Assembly (NCBI RefSeq): GCF_000971985.1
Contig: NZ_KQ040798.1
Location: 62,001-126,000 of the forward strand
Source of the DNA: Paenibacillus dauci
GTDB taxonomy: Bacteria; Bacillota; Bacilli; Paenibacillales; Paenibacillaceae
Length of the DNA: 64,000 bases
Reading direction: 5' to 3'
Shown: piece after piece, positions 7,767-16,972 of the stretch
Layout of the letters: each line of letters starts with the position of its first letter
Numbering within the stretch: position 1 is the stretch's first letter
Made by a program: the position numbers and the translations under genes
The notes under the pieces: model-generated
What the model was told of the DNA's origin: nothing
Databases searched by the model: none
Seen by the model: only the letters and a program-made list of their open reading frames with translations

Positions 7767-9380
7767 TTATTCGAAAGAATCAGGGCGTTTGGTTGTAGAA
7801 GGACGACGTCCTTCGCTGCTTCCGCCATTATTGCTGCGTGGTTTGCGGTCACGAGAGTAATCGCGTCCACCTTCACGGCTGCTGCTTCCAGCGTTGTCAC
7901 GGCTTCCGCCTTTGTAACCACCGCCGCCGCTGCCGTATCCTCCACGGCTGCCACCACTGCTGCTATTGTTACCTTTGTAACCACCGCCGCTACGGTTGTA
8001 GCTGCCGGATGGCTTGCGTCCGCCGGAGCGAACATCTGGTTTACGACGTTTTGCACGAATTGGATCTTCTGGTGTCAGATCAACCTGTGCATCTTTTTTG
8101 TCGCCTGTCAGAAGCTTGATAGAAGCTGCCAGCAGGTTAACGGAATCATAGCTTTCCAGCAATTGGATCGCGATGCCTTTGTACTCGTTCAGAGGAGCAG
8201 TGTCGTCTTGAACCAGTTCCAGCAGGCGCTCAGCTGTGATGCGTTGTTTACCCTCAATCGCTTCTGCCAGAGAAGGCAGTGGTTTACGAGTGATTTTGTG
8301 GCGGGTAATACGCTCGATAAAGTGCAGATGATCCAGCTCACGTGGAGTTACGAAGGAATAAGCTGCACCTTCTTTACCTGCACGTCCTGTACGACCGATA
8401 CGGTGAACATAGCTCTCTGGATCTTGTGGCAAGTCAAAGTTCACAACGTGAGTAACGCCGGATACGTCCAGACCACGCGCTGCTACGTCTGTAGCTACCA
8501 GTACATCGATGCTGCCGTCACGGAATTTGCGCATAACGTTATCACGCTGGTTCTGGGACAGGTCACCATGCAGACCGTCTGCAGAATATCCACGTTTTTG
8601 CAGAGCTTCGGACAGTTCGTCTACGCGACGTTTTGTACGTCCGAATACGATAGCCAGTTCAGGAGATTCCATGTCCAGCAAACGGGACAGGGCATCAAAT
8701 TTCTGACGTTCGTTCACTTCGATATACGATTGATCGATCAGTGGTGCACTTACTTGTTTTGGAATTACGGATACATGCTCCGGATTTTTCAGGAACTGGC
8801 TCGCCAGACGCTGAATGTTAGCCGGCATTGTAGCAGAGAACAGCATTGTTTGACGCTCTTCCGGTACTTGTTTCAGGATAGACTGAATGTCTTCCATGAA
8901 ACCCATATCCAGCATTTCATCTGCTTCATCCAAAATTACGTGCTGTACATCTTCCAGCTTGATTGTTTTGCGGTTGATATGGTCAAGCAAACGACCAGGT
9001 GTACCGATAATGATTTGAGGTTTCTTTTTCAGAGCACGAATCTGACGACCAATTTCCTGTCCGCCATAGATTGGCAGGGAACGAATGCCTTTGAAACGTG
9101 CCAGTTTTTCGATTTCTTCGGCTACCTGGATAGCAAGCTCACGAGTTGGAGCCATAACCAGAGCAACGATTTTTTCTTCCGAACGTTCGATCTTGTTAAT
9201 AATAGGAATACTGAATGCTGCTGTTTTACCTGTACCGGTCTGTGCTTGACCGATCAAGTCTCTTCCGCTCATCGCGATTGGAATGGCTTGAGATTGAATC
9301 GGAGTTGCTTCCTCAAATCCAAGTTCCATAACCGCTTTTAATACATTTTCGCCTAACCCAAAGTCTATAAATTTAGTCAA
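7767..9380 (-). CDS. cshA: DEAD-box RNA helicase CshA
   Basis: About 537 residues. All helicase motifs are visible: A-Q-T-G-T-G-K-T (I), P-T-R-E-L-A (Ia), D-E-A-D (II), S-A-T (III) and H-R-I-G-R-T-G-R (VI). From about residue 440 a basic, glycine- and serine-rich tail with repeated G-G-Y and R-G-G-like words follows, typical for RNA binding. It unwinds RNA in decay, ribosome assembly and cold adaptation. Two TTG codons compete as start; the inner one (near 9380) has GGAG about 10 bases upstream and gives the usual N-terminus, while the outer one nearly touches the Shine-Dalgarno. A long leader precedes it. Confidence 0.95.
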   Translation of the reverse strand: MTKFIDFGLGENVLKAVMELGFEEATPIQSQAIPIAMSGRDLIGQAQTGTGKTAAFSIPIINKIERSEEKIVALVMAPTRELAIQVAEEIEKLARFKGIRSLPIYGGQEIGRQIRALKKKPQIIIGTPGRLLDHINRKTIKLEDVQHVILDEADEMLDMGFMEDIQSILKQVPEERQTMLFSATMPANIQRLASQFLKNPEHVSVIPKQVSAPLIDQSYIEVNERQKFDALSRLLDMESPELAIVFGRTKRRVDELSEALQKRGYSADGLHGDLSQNQRDNVMRKFRDGSIDVLVATDVAARGLDVSGVTHVVNFDLPQDPESYVHRIGRTGRAGKEGAAYSFVTPRELDHLHFIERITRHKITRKPLPSLAEAIEGKQRITAERLLELVQDDTAPLNEYKGIAIQLLESYDSVNLLAASIKLLTGDKKDAQVDLTPEDPIRAKRRKPDVRSGGRKPSGSYNRSGGGYKGNNSSSGGSRGGYGSGGGGYKGGSRDNAGSSSREGGRDYSRDRKPRSNNGGSSEGRRPSTTKRPDSFE

Positions 9381-9405
9381 AATATTCAAACTCCTTCTAT
9401 GATGG

Positions 9406-9674
9406 TGGACAATCCACTAACTTGTTTGTATTCTTAAGTAGCAATTGAGTAGCATATTAGCTGCTTATCAGGAGGTCTCACAGACCACCATATCCCGTTA
9501 TCTGGTGTTGATATTGAATAATCCGTTCACTGCCAGAGCATCTGGAGTAATGATTTTTTAAATAAAGAGTTATTCAATACTCTCTATGATGAAATAAACC
9601 CGTCTTGCATTTATAAAATAATCTGAACTTCATTCAGCAAAACATCCCTACTCAAGAATATCTAATTCATTATA
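9406..9674 (-). promoter_or_regulatory. extended -10 promoter and long leader of cshA
   Basis: On the minus strand TG-A-TATAAT (about 9676-9669) is an extended -10 element with a weak -35, predicting a leader of about 280 bases. The leader holds small hairpins GGTCT-N3-AGACC (9474-9486) and GTGGA-N3-TCCAC (9406-9418), the latter about 15 bases before the Shine-Dalgarno. Long structured leaders are known for cold-induced genes; that this one is regulatory is inference. No gene is seen in 9390-9792. Confidence 0.45.
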
Positions 9675-9792
9675 TCACAAAATACAGGGTTATGCCTAGC
9701 TGAATCATAATATAATTACTTTTGCGAAAGAAACTTCCCATAAATGGTTACGCACACTTTCCATAACTAACTAACACTAGGAGTGAACTTCA

Positions 9793-10614
9793 ATGTCGAA
9801 AAAAATAATGCCGCTGCTGGTAGTCATCCTTGGCTCCGTTTTTACAGCTGCTGCGTTCAACCTGTTCCTGATTCCTCACCAACTGCTAAGCGGAGGGGTA
9901 TCAGGACTTGCTATGTTAACCGGTTATTTTACACCTTTTAATATCAGCATGCTCTACTTTGTCTACAATATACCTCTTCTGATAGCTGGCTGGTTCCTGC
10001 TTGGAAAAAGATATATTTTTCTCAGTATTGTGTCTGTAGCCGCAACAACGTGGTTAATGACTATTATCCCTATTCGGGCTGCTGCAACCGATCTGTTGAT
10101 ATCCTCGGTATTTGGTGGTGTATTGATCGGTATAGGGGTAGGCATTTCCTTCCGAGTAGGCGGTTCATCCGGCGGATTCGATATTCTGGGTTCTATTATT
10201 ACCCGGTATCGTGACTTCCCGGTCGGTAATGTAATCGTCGGCTTGAACGGTCTCGTTATTCTGGCGATGGGATATCTGGCGAATGATTGGAATATTGCGC
10301 TTGCATCCATGGTATCCATTTACATTGGAGGCAAGGTGTTGGACCTTATTTATGTCCATCATATCAAGATCACTCTGTTTATCGTATCCAATCATACGGA
10401 ACTGCTGCTGGAGAAGCTGATGCCACTGCAGCGCGGCGTTACCATGATCAAAGCGGAAGGCGCCTTCTCTCATACGCCCAAGGATATGTTGATGACGGTC
10501 ACTACCCGCTATGAGCTGGCCGAGCTGCGCCGCATTATTAAAGAGACCGACCCGAATGCATTTGTGAATATGGTAGAGACTGTGGGCATCATGGGTTCAT
10601 TCCGGAAAAGCTGA
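9793..10614 (+). CDS. YitT family membrane protein
   Basis: 273 residues. Five or six membrane segments fill residues 1-180, with the glycine-rich G-G-S-S-G-G-F-D motif (about residue 124) typical of YitT proteins, followed by a soluble C-terminal DUF2179 domain ending G-I-M-G-S-F. Substrate and mechanism of the family are not established. AGGAGTGAA lies 5-6 bases before the ATG. It is a single gene, divergent from cshA. Confidence 0.9.
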   Translation: MSKKIMPLLVVILGSVFTAAAFNLFLIPHQLLSGGVSGLAMLTGYFTPFNISMLYFVYNIPLLIAGWFLLGKRYIFLSIVSVAATTWLMTIIPIRAAATDLLISSVFGGVLIGIGVGISFRVGGSSGGFDILGSIITRYRDFPVGNVIVGLNGLVILAMGYLANDWNIALASMVSIYIGGKVLDLIYVHHIKITLFIVSNHTELLLEKLMPLQRGVTMIKAEGAFSHTPKDMLMTVTTRYELAELRRIIKETDPNAFVNMVETVGIMGSFRKS

Positions 10615-10821
10615 TATTTTCGGAAGAGTTCGCGTTTGCTATTCACTGAAAGTCGCTTTTTGTCGTTATATATAGTAAAATCAGTACACGCCGCTGCATC
10701 ATACCTGATTTTGAAGTTTGTGTCCTGTCCCTGATCCTTGATGAACAACCATGCTTTTCCTAAGTTTCTGTTCGAATAATTCGTACATGTATTAAGCGAA
10801 GTGATTCCAGGATAGGAAAGG

Positions 10822-11025
10822 ATGATTATTGTGGAAGTGGAAACAGTCAAATTGTCACAAATTGTCATGAAGTGTTTTCCGGATATGATGCCTTCCCTGA
10901 AACAGCAGGAACTCAATTCACTTATTGTTCTGCGCGACGGGCTGCGTATTCTGGAACCCAATGATGCTATGGAGATTATCCAGTACAGTATATGCGAGAA
11001 CCAGGATCAACAATTTTTACAATAA
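10822..11025 (+). CDS. small protein of unknown function
   Basis: 67 residues, soluble, acidic; no recognised domain. AGGAAAGG touches the ATG at 10822; a GTG three codons later (10831) has the same Shine-Dalgarno at a normal distance of 9 bases and may be the true start. A strong terminator begins 5 bases after the stop, which supports a real transcription unit. The preceding 200 bases carry no other gene. Confidence 0.5.
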   Translation: MIIVEVETVKLSQIVMKCFPDMMPSLKQQELNSLIVLRDGLRILEPNDAMEIIQYSICENQDQQFLQ

Positions 11026-11029
11026 AATG

Positions 11030-11075
11030 CCGCTTTTGCTCATGTCGCTATATGCGCCGGGCAAAGGCGGTTTTT
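11030..11075 (+). terminator. terminator of the small gene
   Basis: CCGCTTTTGC pairs with GCAAAGGCGG (one G-T pair), followed by TTTTT. From here to 11322 no gene was seen. Confidence 0.75.
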
Positions 11076-11322
11076 CTGTTTTGGAGAAGAATACCATTAT
11101 TTGTTTTTCGGCTGTTTAACTAGGAGCTCTCCTGTTTAAATATCTTGAATGGAATACTTTAAGCAAAACGCATCAAGGGAAAATGAACCGGGCTGTTCAC
11201 CTGCCTAAAAGTTACCCGGAAGTCATTTCCAAAGTTGGCTTTATCATGGTGTTTTGATGCGTTATACTTAAAGTGTTTTTGGATACTGTCACGATTATAC
11301 ATAAGAGATGAGGGTTAATTAC

Positions 11323-12501
11323 ATGAATATTTTCTGGGCGCTTATGCTGGCTGCCTCCTCCACTTTTGGTGGCGACCAGGCGGCTCAAACACAAGGAACC
11401 AATCAACACGCTTCACTGGAATCAATCATGAACCGGGTGGCCATTCAGAGTCAGATGCATAGTACACAGGTAGATGCAGATAATCCCCCTGCCAAAATCG
11501 ACCCGCAGACGAATGCTCCAAAAGTTAAAGGCGTCTATGTAACTGCTTATAGTGCAGGCGGCTCCCGTATGACTACCCTGCTGGATCTGCTGGACAAAAC
11601 AGAGCTGAATGCCATGGTTATCGATCTCAAAGATGATGCCGGATACATAACGTACAAAACTGAAAATCCAGAACTCAAAAAGATGGGTAGTCCGCAAAAG
11701 TTTATCGGTGATATCGACAAACTGATGACCCGTCTCAAAAAACATGATGTCTATCCGATCGCACGTATTGTTGTCTTCAAGGATTCTGTACTTGCCAAAA
11801 AGCATCCTGAGCTGTCCTTTGTCAAACGTAACGGCCAGGTATGGAGCAATGGCAAGGGAGACAACTTTGTGAATCCATACAAAAAAGAAGTATGGGATTA
11901 TAATATCGCTCTCGCCAAAGAAGCAGCTGCCAAAGGATTCAAAGAAATCCAATTTGACTACGTACGCTTCCCAGAAGGCTTCGAAAATCATGAAAATGAA
12001 TTGAAGTTCGAGAAGGACGATAAGTCCCGCGTTGATGTCATTGCTGAATTCGTTCAGTATGCACGCAAAGAACTTGCTCCTCTGGGTGTCCGGGTATCAG
12101 TAGATATCTTCGGTTATGCGGCTTCCGTGCCTGCTGCTGAAGGTATTGGACAGGATTTTGCCAAAATCTCCGAGAATGTGGATGTAATCAGCCCGATGGT
12201 TTATCCAAGTCATTACAGCACCGGCTGGTATGGTGTTAATGATCCGGACAAAAATCCGTATATCACTATCAAAGGTTCCATGAAGGATACACTGAAAAAA
12301 CTGGACCCATTGGGTGAGCAAAAGCCGATTATCCGTCCATGGATTCAGGACTTCACCGCCAGCTGGCTCGGTGGCGGACACTATATCCAGTATGGCAAAA
12401 AAGAAGTGGATGAACAGATTCGCGCCATGAAAGAAATGGGTGTGGATGAATATCTACTCTGGAATGCTACTAACCGTTATACCTCAAACGCCAATTTCTA
12501 A
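11323..12501 (+). CDS. putative glycoside hydrolase (DUF4015-like), exported
   Basis: 392 residues. A short hydrophobic N-terminus (about residues 1-14) suggests export or anchoring; the linker to residue about 65 is polar. The main domain starts at V-K-G-V-Y-V-T and contains M-V-I-D-L-K-D-D, Y-P-I-A-R-I-V and Q-F-D-Y-V-R-F-P, the core strands of a TIM barrel seen in the DUF4015 putative glycosyl hydrolases. Likely catalytic acids are the aspartates in I-D-L-K and F-D-Y-V-R-F; this is inference. GAGGG stands 8 bases before ATG 11323; an ATG at 11308 overlaps that site and is less likely. Substrate unknown. Confidence 0.8.
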   Translation: MNIFWALMLAASSTFGGDQAAQTQGTNQHASLESIMNRVAIQSQMHSTQVDADNPPAKIDPQTNAPKVKGVYVTAYSAGGSRMTTLLDLLDKTELNAMVIDLKDDAGYITYKTENPELKKMGSPQKFIGDIDKLMTRLKKHDVYPIARIVVFKDSVLAKKHPELSFVKRNGQVWSNGKGDNFVNPYKKEVWDYNIALAKEAAAKGFKEIQFDYVRFPEGFENHENELKFEKDDKSRVDVIAEFVQYARKELAPLGVRVSVDIFGYAASVPAAEGIGQDFAKISENVDVISPMVYPSHYSTGWYGVNDPDKNPYITIKGSMKDTLKKLDPLGEQKPIIRPWIQDFTASWLGGGHYIQYGKKEVDEQIRAMKEMGVDEYLLWNATNRYTSNANF

Positions 12502-12521
12502 CACCGCAAAATAAATAGCTT

Positions 12522-12574
12522 TCCCCCTGCTGCAAAGCATCCTTGAAACAGGATCCCTGTAGCAGGGGGATTTC
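12522..12574 (+). terminator. terminator after the hydrolase gene
   Basis: TCCCCCTGCT pairs with AGCAGGGGGA, with an inner ATCCT/AGGAT hairpin; ATTTCTT follows. Confidence 0.75.
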
Positions 12575-12628
12575 TTATGTTTACCTGAGAGGATGCTTTA
12601 TTAATTCTATTGAATGAGGTTTGTGAAA

Positions 12629-13987
12629 ATGATACCTACTGCTACGTGGTCGCAAAAATATGGCCAGTTTCTCAAAATTTTGTTCCCAGTACTGGTTACC
12701 CAGATTGCACTTTCCCTGATGACGTTTTTTGATACCAATATGTCCGGTCATGCCAGTGCACAGGATTTGGCTGGAGTAGCGATTGGTTCCAGCCTGTGGG
12801 TGCCCATTCAGGCAGGACTCAGCGGCATACTCGTTGCTGTCACTCCTATTGTGTCGCAGCTGGTAGGGTCCAATCAGCGTGCGAAGATCAGTTTCAGTGT
12901 GTACCAGGCACTCTTGTTATCAGTACTGGTATCTCTGGTCATATTAATCATTGGTATTCTGACCGTACAACCGATACTCAGTGCAATGAGTCTGGAATCC
13001 CGGGTTCATGAAGTCGCACTTCATTTTCTGATCGCGTTGTCGGCAGGGATTGTGCCGCTATTTGGTTATACAGTGCTGAGAAGTTATATCGATGCGCTCG
13101 GTCAGACCCGCTTTTCTATGCTAATTACACTTTGCTCGCTGCCCATTAATGTGGGACTGAATTATTTGCTGATTTTTGGTAAATTCGGATTTCCAAAGCT
13201 CGGCGGAGTTGGTGCAGGTGTTGCCTCGGCGATTACGTACTGGTGCGTATTTCTGATTGCGGTATTGGTTGTCATATTAGCCGCTCCTTTCCGTGACGAT
13301 CGCATCTTCAGCCGATATCACCGTCCATCCGGACAGAAATGGATAGAAATTCTGAGGTTGGGTGTTCCGATGGGTTTTGCGATCTTTTTTGAGACAGCGA
13401 TCTTCGCCGGTGTTACCCTGCTCATGAGTCGGTATGATACATTAACGATCGCAGCCCATCAGGCAGCACAGAATTTCGCTTCCACGTTGTATATGCTTCC
13501 ACTGAGTATCTGTACAGCTCTGACAATTCTGGTCGGTTACGAAGTAGGCTCAGGACGACTGAGAGATGCACGGCAATACAGTCTGCTTGGAATTGGTACC
13601 GCAGTGCTGCTATCGGTATGTACAGCAGTCATTTTGCTGGCTTTTCGCTATCCGATATCGGCGCTCTATTCTTCCGATCCGGTGCTGATTGAGTTAATTG
13701 CCCACTTTATGATTTATGCCAGCTTCTATCAGCTGTCTGATGCTATTGCCACACCGGTGCAGGGTGCACTTCGGGGATACAAGGATGTGAATCCTGCCTT
13801 TTTCCTGACGTTTCTGTCGTACTGGGTCATCGGTCTGCCGGTTGGTTACTGGATCGCCAATTATACAAGTCTCGCTGCTTATGGATACTGGGTCGGACTG
13901 AGCATCGGGCTTGCTGTTGGAGCTGTGACTCTGCTATCCCGTTTATTGTGGGTACAGCGCAAGTTCTACCGTCTTGCCAACCATTAG
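12629..13987 (+). CDS. MATE family efflux transporter
   Basis: 452 residues with twelve hydrophobic segments in two similar halves, the MATE fold. Conserved features include the early F-D-T-N-M-S-G-H and A-H-Q-A-A-Q-N-F in the second half. MATE pumps expel cationic drugs or metabolites in exchange for sodium or protons. GAGGT lies 8-9 bases before ATG 12629; an ATG at 12614 overlaps it and would add five residues. Single gene with its own terminator; the substrate is not predictable. Confidence 0.92.
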   Translation: MIPTATWSQKYGQFLKILFPVLVTQIALSLMTFFDTNMSGHASAQDLAGVAIGSSLWVPIQAGLSGILVAVTPIVSQLVGSNQRAKISFSVYQALLLSVLVSLVILIIGILTVQPILSAMSLESRVHEVALHFLIALSAGIVPLFGYTVLRSYIDALGQTRFSMLITLCSLPINVGLNYLLIFGKFGFPKLGGVGAGVASAITYWCVFLIAVLVVILAAPFRDDRIFSRYHRPSGQKWIEILRLGVPMGFAIFFETAIFAGVTLLMSRYDTLTIAAHQAAQNFASTLYMLPLSICTALTILVGYEVGSGRLRDARQYSLLGIGTAVLLSVCTAVILLAFRYPISALYSSDPVLIELIAHFMIYASFYQLSDAIATPVQGALRGYKDVNPAFFLTFLSYWVIGLPVGYWIANYTSLAAYGYWVGLSIGLAVGAVTLLSRLLWVQRKFYRLANH

Positions 13988-13988
13988 C

Positions 13989-14026
13989 AAAAAAGCCACT
14001 CTTCCCTGAGGAAGAGTGGCTTTTTT
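13989..14026. terminator. bidirectional terminator
   Basis: A perfect stem of GCCACTCTTCC with GGAAGAGTGGC, A-run before and T-run after, directly after the MATE gene. Confidence 0.92.
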
Positions 14027-14173
14027 ATTTTTGATAATACTTTGATTACCATAGCTGACCTATACGCTATGAGCAAAGCTTATCCATTTAAAATTGGAAT
14101 AGACATTTGTTATATGAATATTTAATCATTAATTTGAATATTTATTCCATCAACCTAGACTTCTACATATTTC

Positions 14174-15043
14174 CTATAAATCGAATAGATCCAATTGCTC
14201 TGCTTCCGGCTGTTTCTCATAAGGAATTTCCGGCAATTGTTGTCCCAACATGTGCATGAGCTGTCTGGCATTATCTGCAGCATCTCCACCCGAGTTATTG
14301 TTGAAAATAATGCATACTTCTTCGGATTGCTGTTCCAGACGCTGCAGCCGCGCTGCCCATTCTGCCAGTTCTTCCTCATTATAACGATACAGATAACGGA
14401 CTTCACGCCAATTGGGCTGCCCAGCAGAATTCCAGCCGGAGATATTGCGGCCATGCATGCGTACTACCGTCAGACGACGATCGGTTGCTGCTTCAACGAT
14501 CGGTACAGATCCTATACCAGCCTGCGGTTCATCACATACACTGTGAATCCATTTCTCCTGACGCATAAAGTTCAGCGTCCGGTCATGCATTTGGGAAGTA
14601 AACCAGCTCTGATGACGAAATTCAAGCGCACATGGATATTCTCCCATGCGCTCACGGATACGACGCAGAGTGTTAACATTTTCCTTCGTGCAATCAAACC
14701 ACGGTGGAAACTGAAACAGTGCTGCCATCAGCTTGTTTGCTTTTGCCATTGTACTGATCGACAAACGAAAAGCTTCGAACATCTCTTCTTTCGAATCATA
14801 GGGAATCTTGCCACGGGTATGGCCCGTCATCCCTTGATACGCTTTGACCAGAAAACGAAATGAGTCTGGAGTTTCCTCCGTCCATTTTTCCATATTACGC
14901 CGGGATTGAATGGCATAAAAAGAGCTATCCACTTCTACGGCCGGGAAGAGGTTGCTGTATGTGGGTAATTTGTGTTTGGAAGCCTCTTTCGTCAAATAGA
15001 GCGAATCATGGTCTCCCCAGCCTGTCAAACCGACTGTAATCAT
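14174..15043 (-). CDS. DUF72 family protein (YecE/YunF-like)
   Basis: 289 residues. The N-terminus V-G-L-T-G-W-G, the middle P-S-F.. Y-A-I-Q-S-R-R and the ending F-N-N-N-S-G-G-D-A follow the DUF72 pattern, a TIM-barrel family of unknown reaction. GGAGG lies 9 bases before the ATG. The upstream TetR gene ends 21 bases before it on the same strand, so both are probably one operon. Confidence 0.85.
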   Translation of the reverse strand: MITVGLTGWGDHDSLYLTKEASKHKLPTYSNLFPAVEVDSSFYAIQSRRNMEKWTEETPDSFRFLVKAYQGMTGHTRGKIPYDSKEEMFEAFRLSISTMAKANKLMAALFQFPPWFDCTKENVNTLRRIRERMGEYPCALEFRHQSWFTSQMHDRTLNFMRQEKWIHSVCDEPQAGIGSVPIVEAATDRRLTVVRMHGRNISGWNSAGQPNWREVRYLYRYNEEELAEWAARLQRLEQQSEEVCIIFNNNSGGDAADNARQLMHMLGQQLPEIPYEKQPEAEQLDLFDL

Positions 15044-15064
15044 GAAAGTAATTCCTCCTGCAAA

Positions 15065-15664
15065 CTATACTTTACTCTGATTCCGAGCCAGACCGGATAC
15101 ATACAGACGTACGATATTAACAGATAGCTCTTCCGGTGTAATCTGACCTGGCAGCAGCTGTGTAAATACAATACGCTCAATCGTACCCACCAGGCATTCG
15201 GAGACCAGGTTCATGGGGATATCACTTGCGAAATTGGAATTCTGCTGTTCGTGCCGTAGCATTTTCTCGATTCCCTGTACCAACTCCAGCTTGATGTCAT
15301 TCGCATCCGGAGACAGATAGAATCCGATACGAGTCAGATCGGGATGGCTGTAAAAATACTCAAACATCGATTGCAGGGTATGACACAGTTGATCGAGTGC
15401 ACTATGCTTGGCTCCATTCTGCTCCGGCAGCTGACTGTCATTAATCACAGCTTGCAGTCTGGAACGGAACATCTCCACCAGTTCTTCAAATACGGCATCC
15501 TTGCTTTCGAAATACAGATAAAACGCAGGCTGAGATAACTTAGCCTCTGCTACAATTGAGCTGACCTTTGTCGTGTAAAATCCATGAGTTGCAAATTGTT
15601 TGGCCGCTGCATGTAAAAGACGTAAACGGCTCTCCTTTCCTTTCGCTCCTTTTTCTCTCGCCAA
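15065..15664 (-). CDS. TetR family transcriptional regulator
   Basis: 199 residues when started at the TTG at 15664, which has AAAGGGGG about 9 bases upstream; the ATG at 15697 would add eleven residues but has no spaced Shine-Dalgarno. The N-terminal HTH shows A-A-A-K-Q-F-A-T-H-G-F and S-Q-P-A-F-Y-L-Y-F-E-S-K, classic for TetR proteins. The C-terminal half is the ligand and dimer domain; the ligand is unknown. It precedes the DUF72 gene in the same direction. Confidence 0.9.
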   Translation of the reverse strand: MAREKGAKGKESRLRLLHAAAKQFATHGFYTTKVSSIVAEAKLSQPAFYLYFESKDAVFEELVEMFRSRLQAVINDSQLPEQNGAKHSALDQLCHTLQSMFEYFYSHPDLTRIGFYLSPDANDIKLELVQGIEKMLRHEQQNSNFASDIPMNLVSECLVGTIERIVFTQLLPGQITPEELSVNIVRLYVSGLARNQSKV

Positions 15665-15870
15665 TGTGTGGTATCCCCCTTTACGGTTTCTCTTCATCCT
15701 GAGTAAGTAAGTTTAAGATGTAATACATCCTTCTATCTTATAGTACAATAATTTGCTGCTATCTTCTAACTTTTAAGCAAAATAATTACCGTTAAATTAC
15801 AATTTCTTGCAGAAACGATACTTAAAATAGACTTGTATGTAATAATAATCACTGTTAGCGGAAGAAATAC

Positions 15871-15905
15871 ATACAGCCTGCTTCCGAAAAACGGGCAGGC
15901 TGTAT
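15871..15905. terminator. hairpin between tetR and pfkA
   Basis: ATACAGCCTGC pairs with GCAGGCTGTAT. No strong T-run, so it is a weak or factor-aided terminator for pfkA. Confidence 0.5.
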
Positions 15906-15972
15906 CTATCTTCTATGATCGATCCCTGTCTAAGCGGTACACAATAAAACATAATCCGGGCTATCTTGATTA

Positions 15973-16956
15973 TTATTGGGACAGGCGCAGAGCAAGCTCA
16001 TACGTTGCATGATCGAATTCTTTTTTGCTGTTAACTACCTTGTCGATATCAGTCAGTACGAGTTCACCTTTGATAACGCCGCAGGCTTTGTCGGACTCGC
16101 CTTCGATCAGCTTGCGCACTGCAAAGTCACCGAGAAGACTCGCAAGGTTACGGTCACGCGGTGTTGGTGTTCCGCCGCGCTGGATATGTCCAAGTACGGT
16201 TACGCGTGGTTCCAGGTTCGGATACTGCAGATGCAGCTGCTCTGCTACATCTTCCCCGCGTCCGGCACCCTCGGCCACGATAATGATACTGTGGCGTTTA
16301 CCGCAGGCAAAGTTGTGATGCATGCGATCCGCAATTTCTTTGAGATCAAAAGGAACTTCCGGTACCAGAATGGATTCCGCTCCAGAAGCAAGACCTGCAT
16401 GCAATGCGATATCGCCGCAATGACGTCCCATAACTTCAACGATGGATACACGTTCGTGGGAAGACATCGTATCACGAAGTTTGTTGATTGCATCAACCAC
16501 CACGCCAACAGATGTGTCAAAGCCGATTGTATAATCAGTAAACGAAATATCGTTATCGATTGTACCCGGCAGTCCCATCGTATTGATGCCCTGCTTGCTC
16601 AGCTTGTTGGCACCTTGATAAGAACCGTCACCACCGATAACGATCAGACCTTCAATACCATGCTTGCGCAGGATATCCGCACCTTTTTGCTGGCCTTCGA
16701 GTGTCATGAATTCTTTACATCGTGCCGATTGCAGAATCGTACCACCACGCTGGATAATATCGCCTACACTGCGCAGATCCATCGGGAAAATATCTTCATT
16801 CAGCAGGCCTTGGTAACCACGTTGAATACCGCATACTTCAAGACCATAATACAGACCGCTGCGTACAACGGCACGTACGGCTGCGTTCATACCTTGGGAG
16901 TCTCCTCCACTTGTTAATACTGCGATTTTTTTGACTGCTGATTCTACTGCTGACAT
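15973..16956 (-). CDS. pfkA: ATP-dependent 6-phosphofructokinase
   Basis: 327 residues. It phosphorylates fructose 6-phosphate in glycolysis. Visible are T-S-G-G-D-S-Q-G-M-N (nucleotide site), G-G-D-G-S-Y, the catalytic P-G-T-I-D-N-D, E-V-M-G-R-H-C-G-D and H-I-Q-R-G-G. The glycine in G-G-D-G-S favours ATP over pyrophosphate. The usual proline of G-G-D-S-P-G is glutamine here. AAGGGGGAC lies 6 bases before ATG 16956. It follows a YtpB-like terpene synthase gene by 16 bases rather than standing in the accA-pfkA-pyk order common in Bacillales, so it may be a relocated or second copy. Confidence 0.95.
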   Translation of the reverse strand: MSAVESAVKKIAVLTSGGDSQGMNAAVRAVVRSGLYYGLEVCGIQRGYQGLLNEDIFPMDLRSVGDIIQRGGTILQSARCKEFMTLEGQQKGADILRKHGIEGLIVIGGDGSYQGANKLSKQGINTMGLPGTIDNDISFTDYTIGFDTSVGVVVDAINKLRDTMSSHERVSIVEVMGRHCGDIALHAGLASGAESILVPEVPFDLKEIADRMHHNFACGKRHSIIIVAEGAGRGEDVAEQLHLQYPNLEPRVTVLGHIQRGGTPTPRDRNLASLLGDFAVRKLIEGESDKACGVIKGELVLTDIDKVVNSKKEFDHATYELALRLSQ

Positions 16957-16972
16957 TGTGATGTCCCCCTTG

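Noticed and set aside
7763-8056. Alanine-rich frame inside the cshA tail
   Set aside because: It is another frame of the repetitive Gly/Ser/Arg-rich coding sequence of cshA.
8163-9341. Long plus-strand frame of 392 codons opposite cshA
   Set aside because: Antisense shadow of the helicase; composition rich in Cys, Phe and Thr and no start signal.
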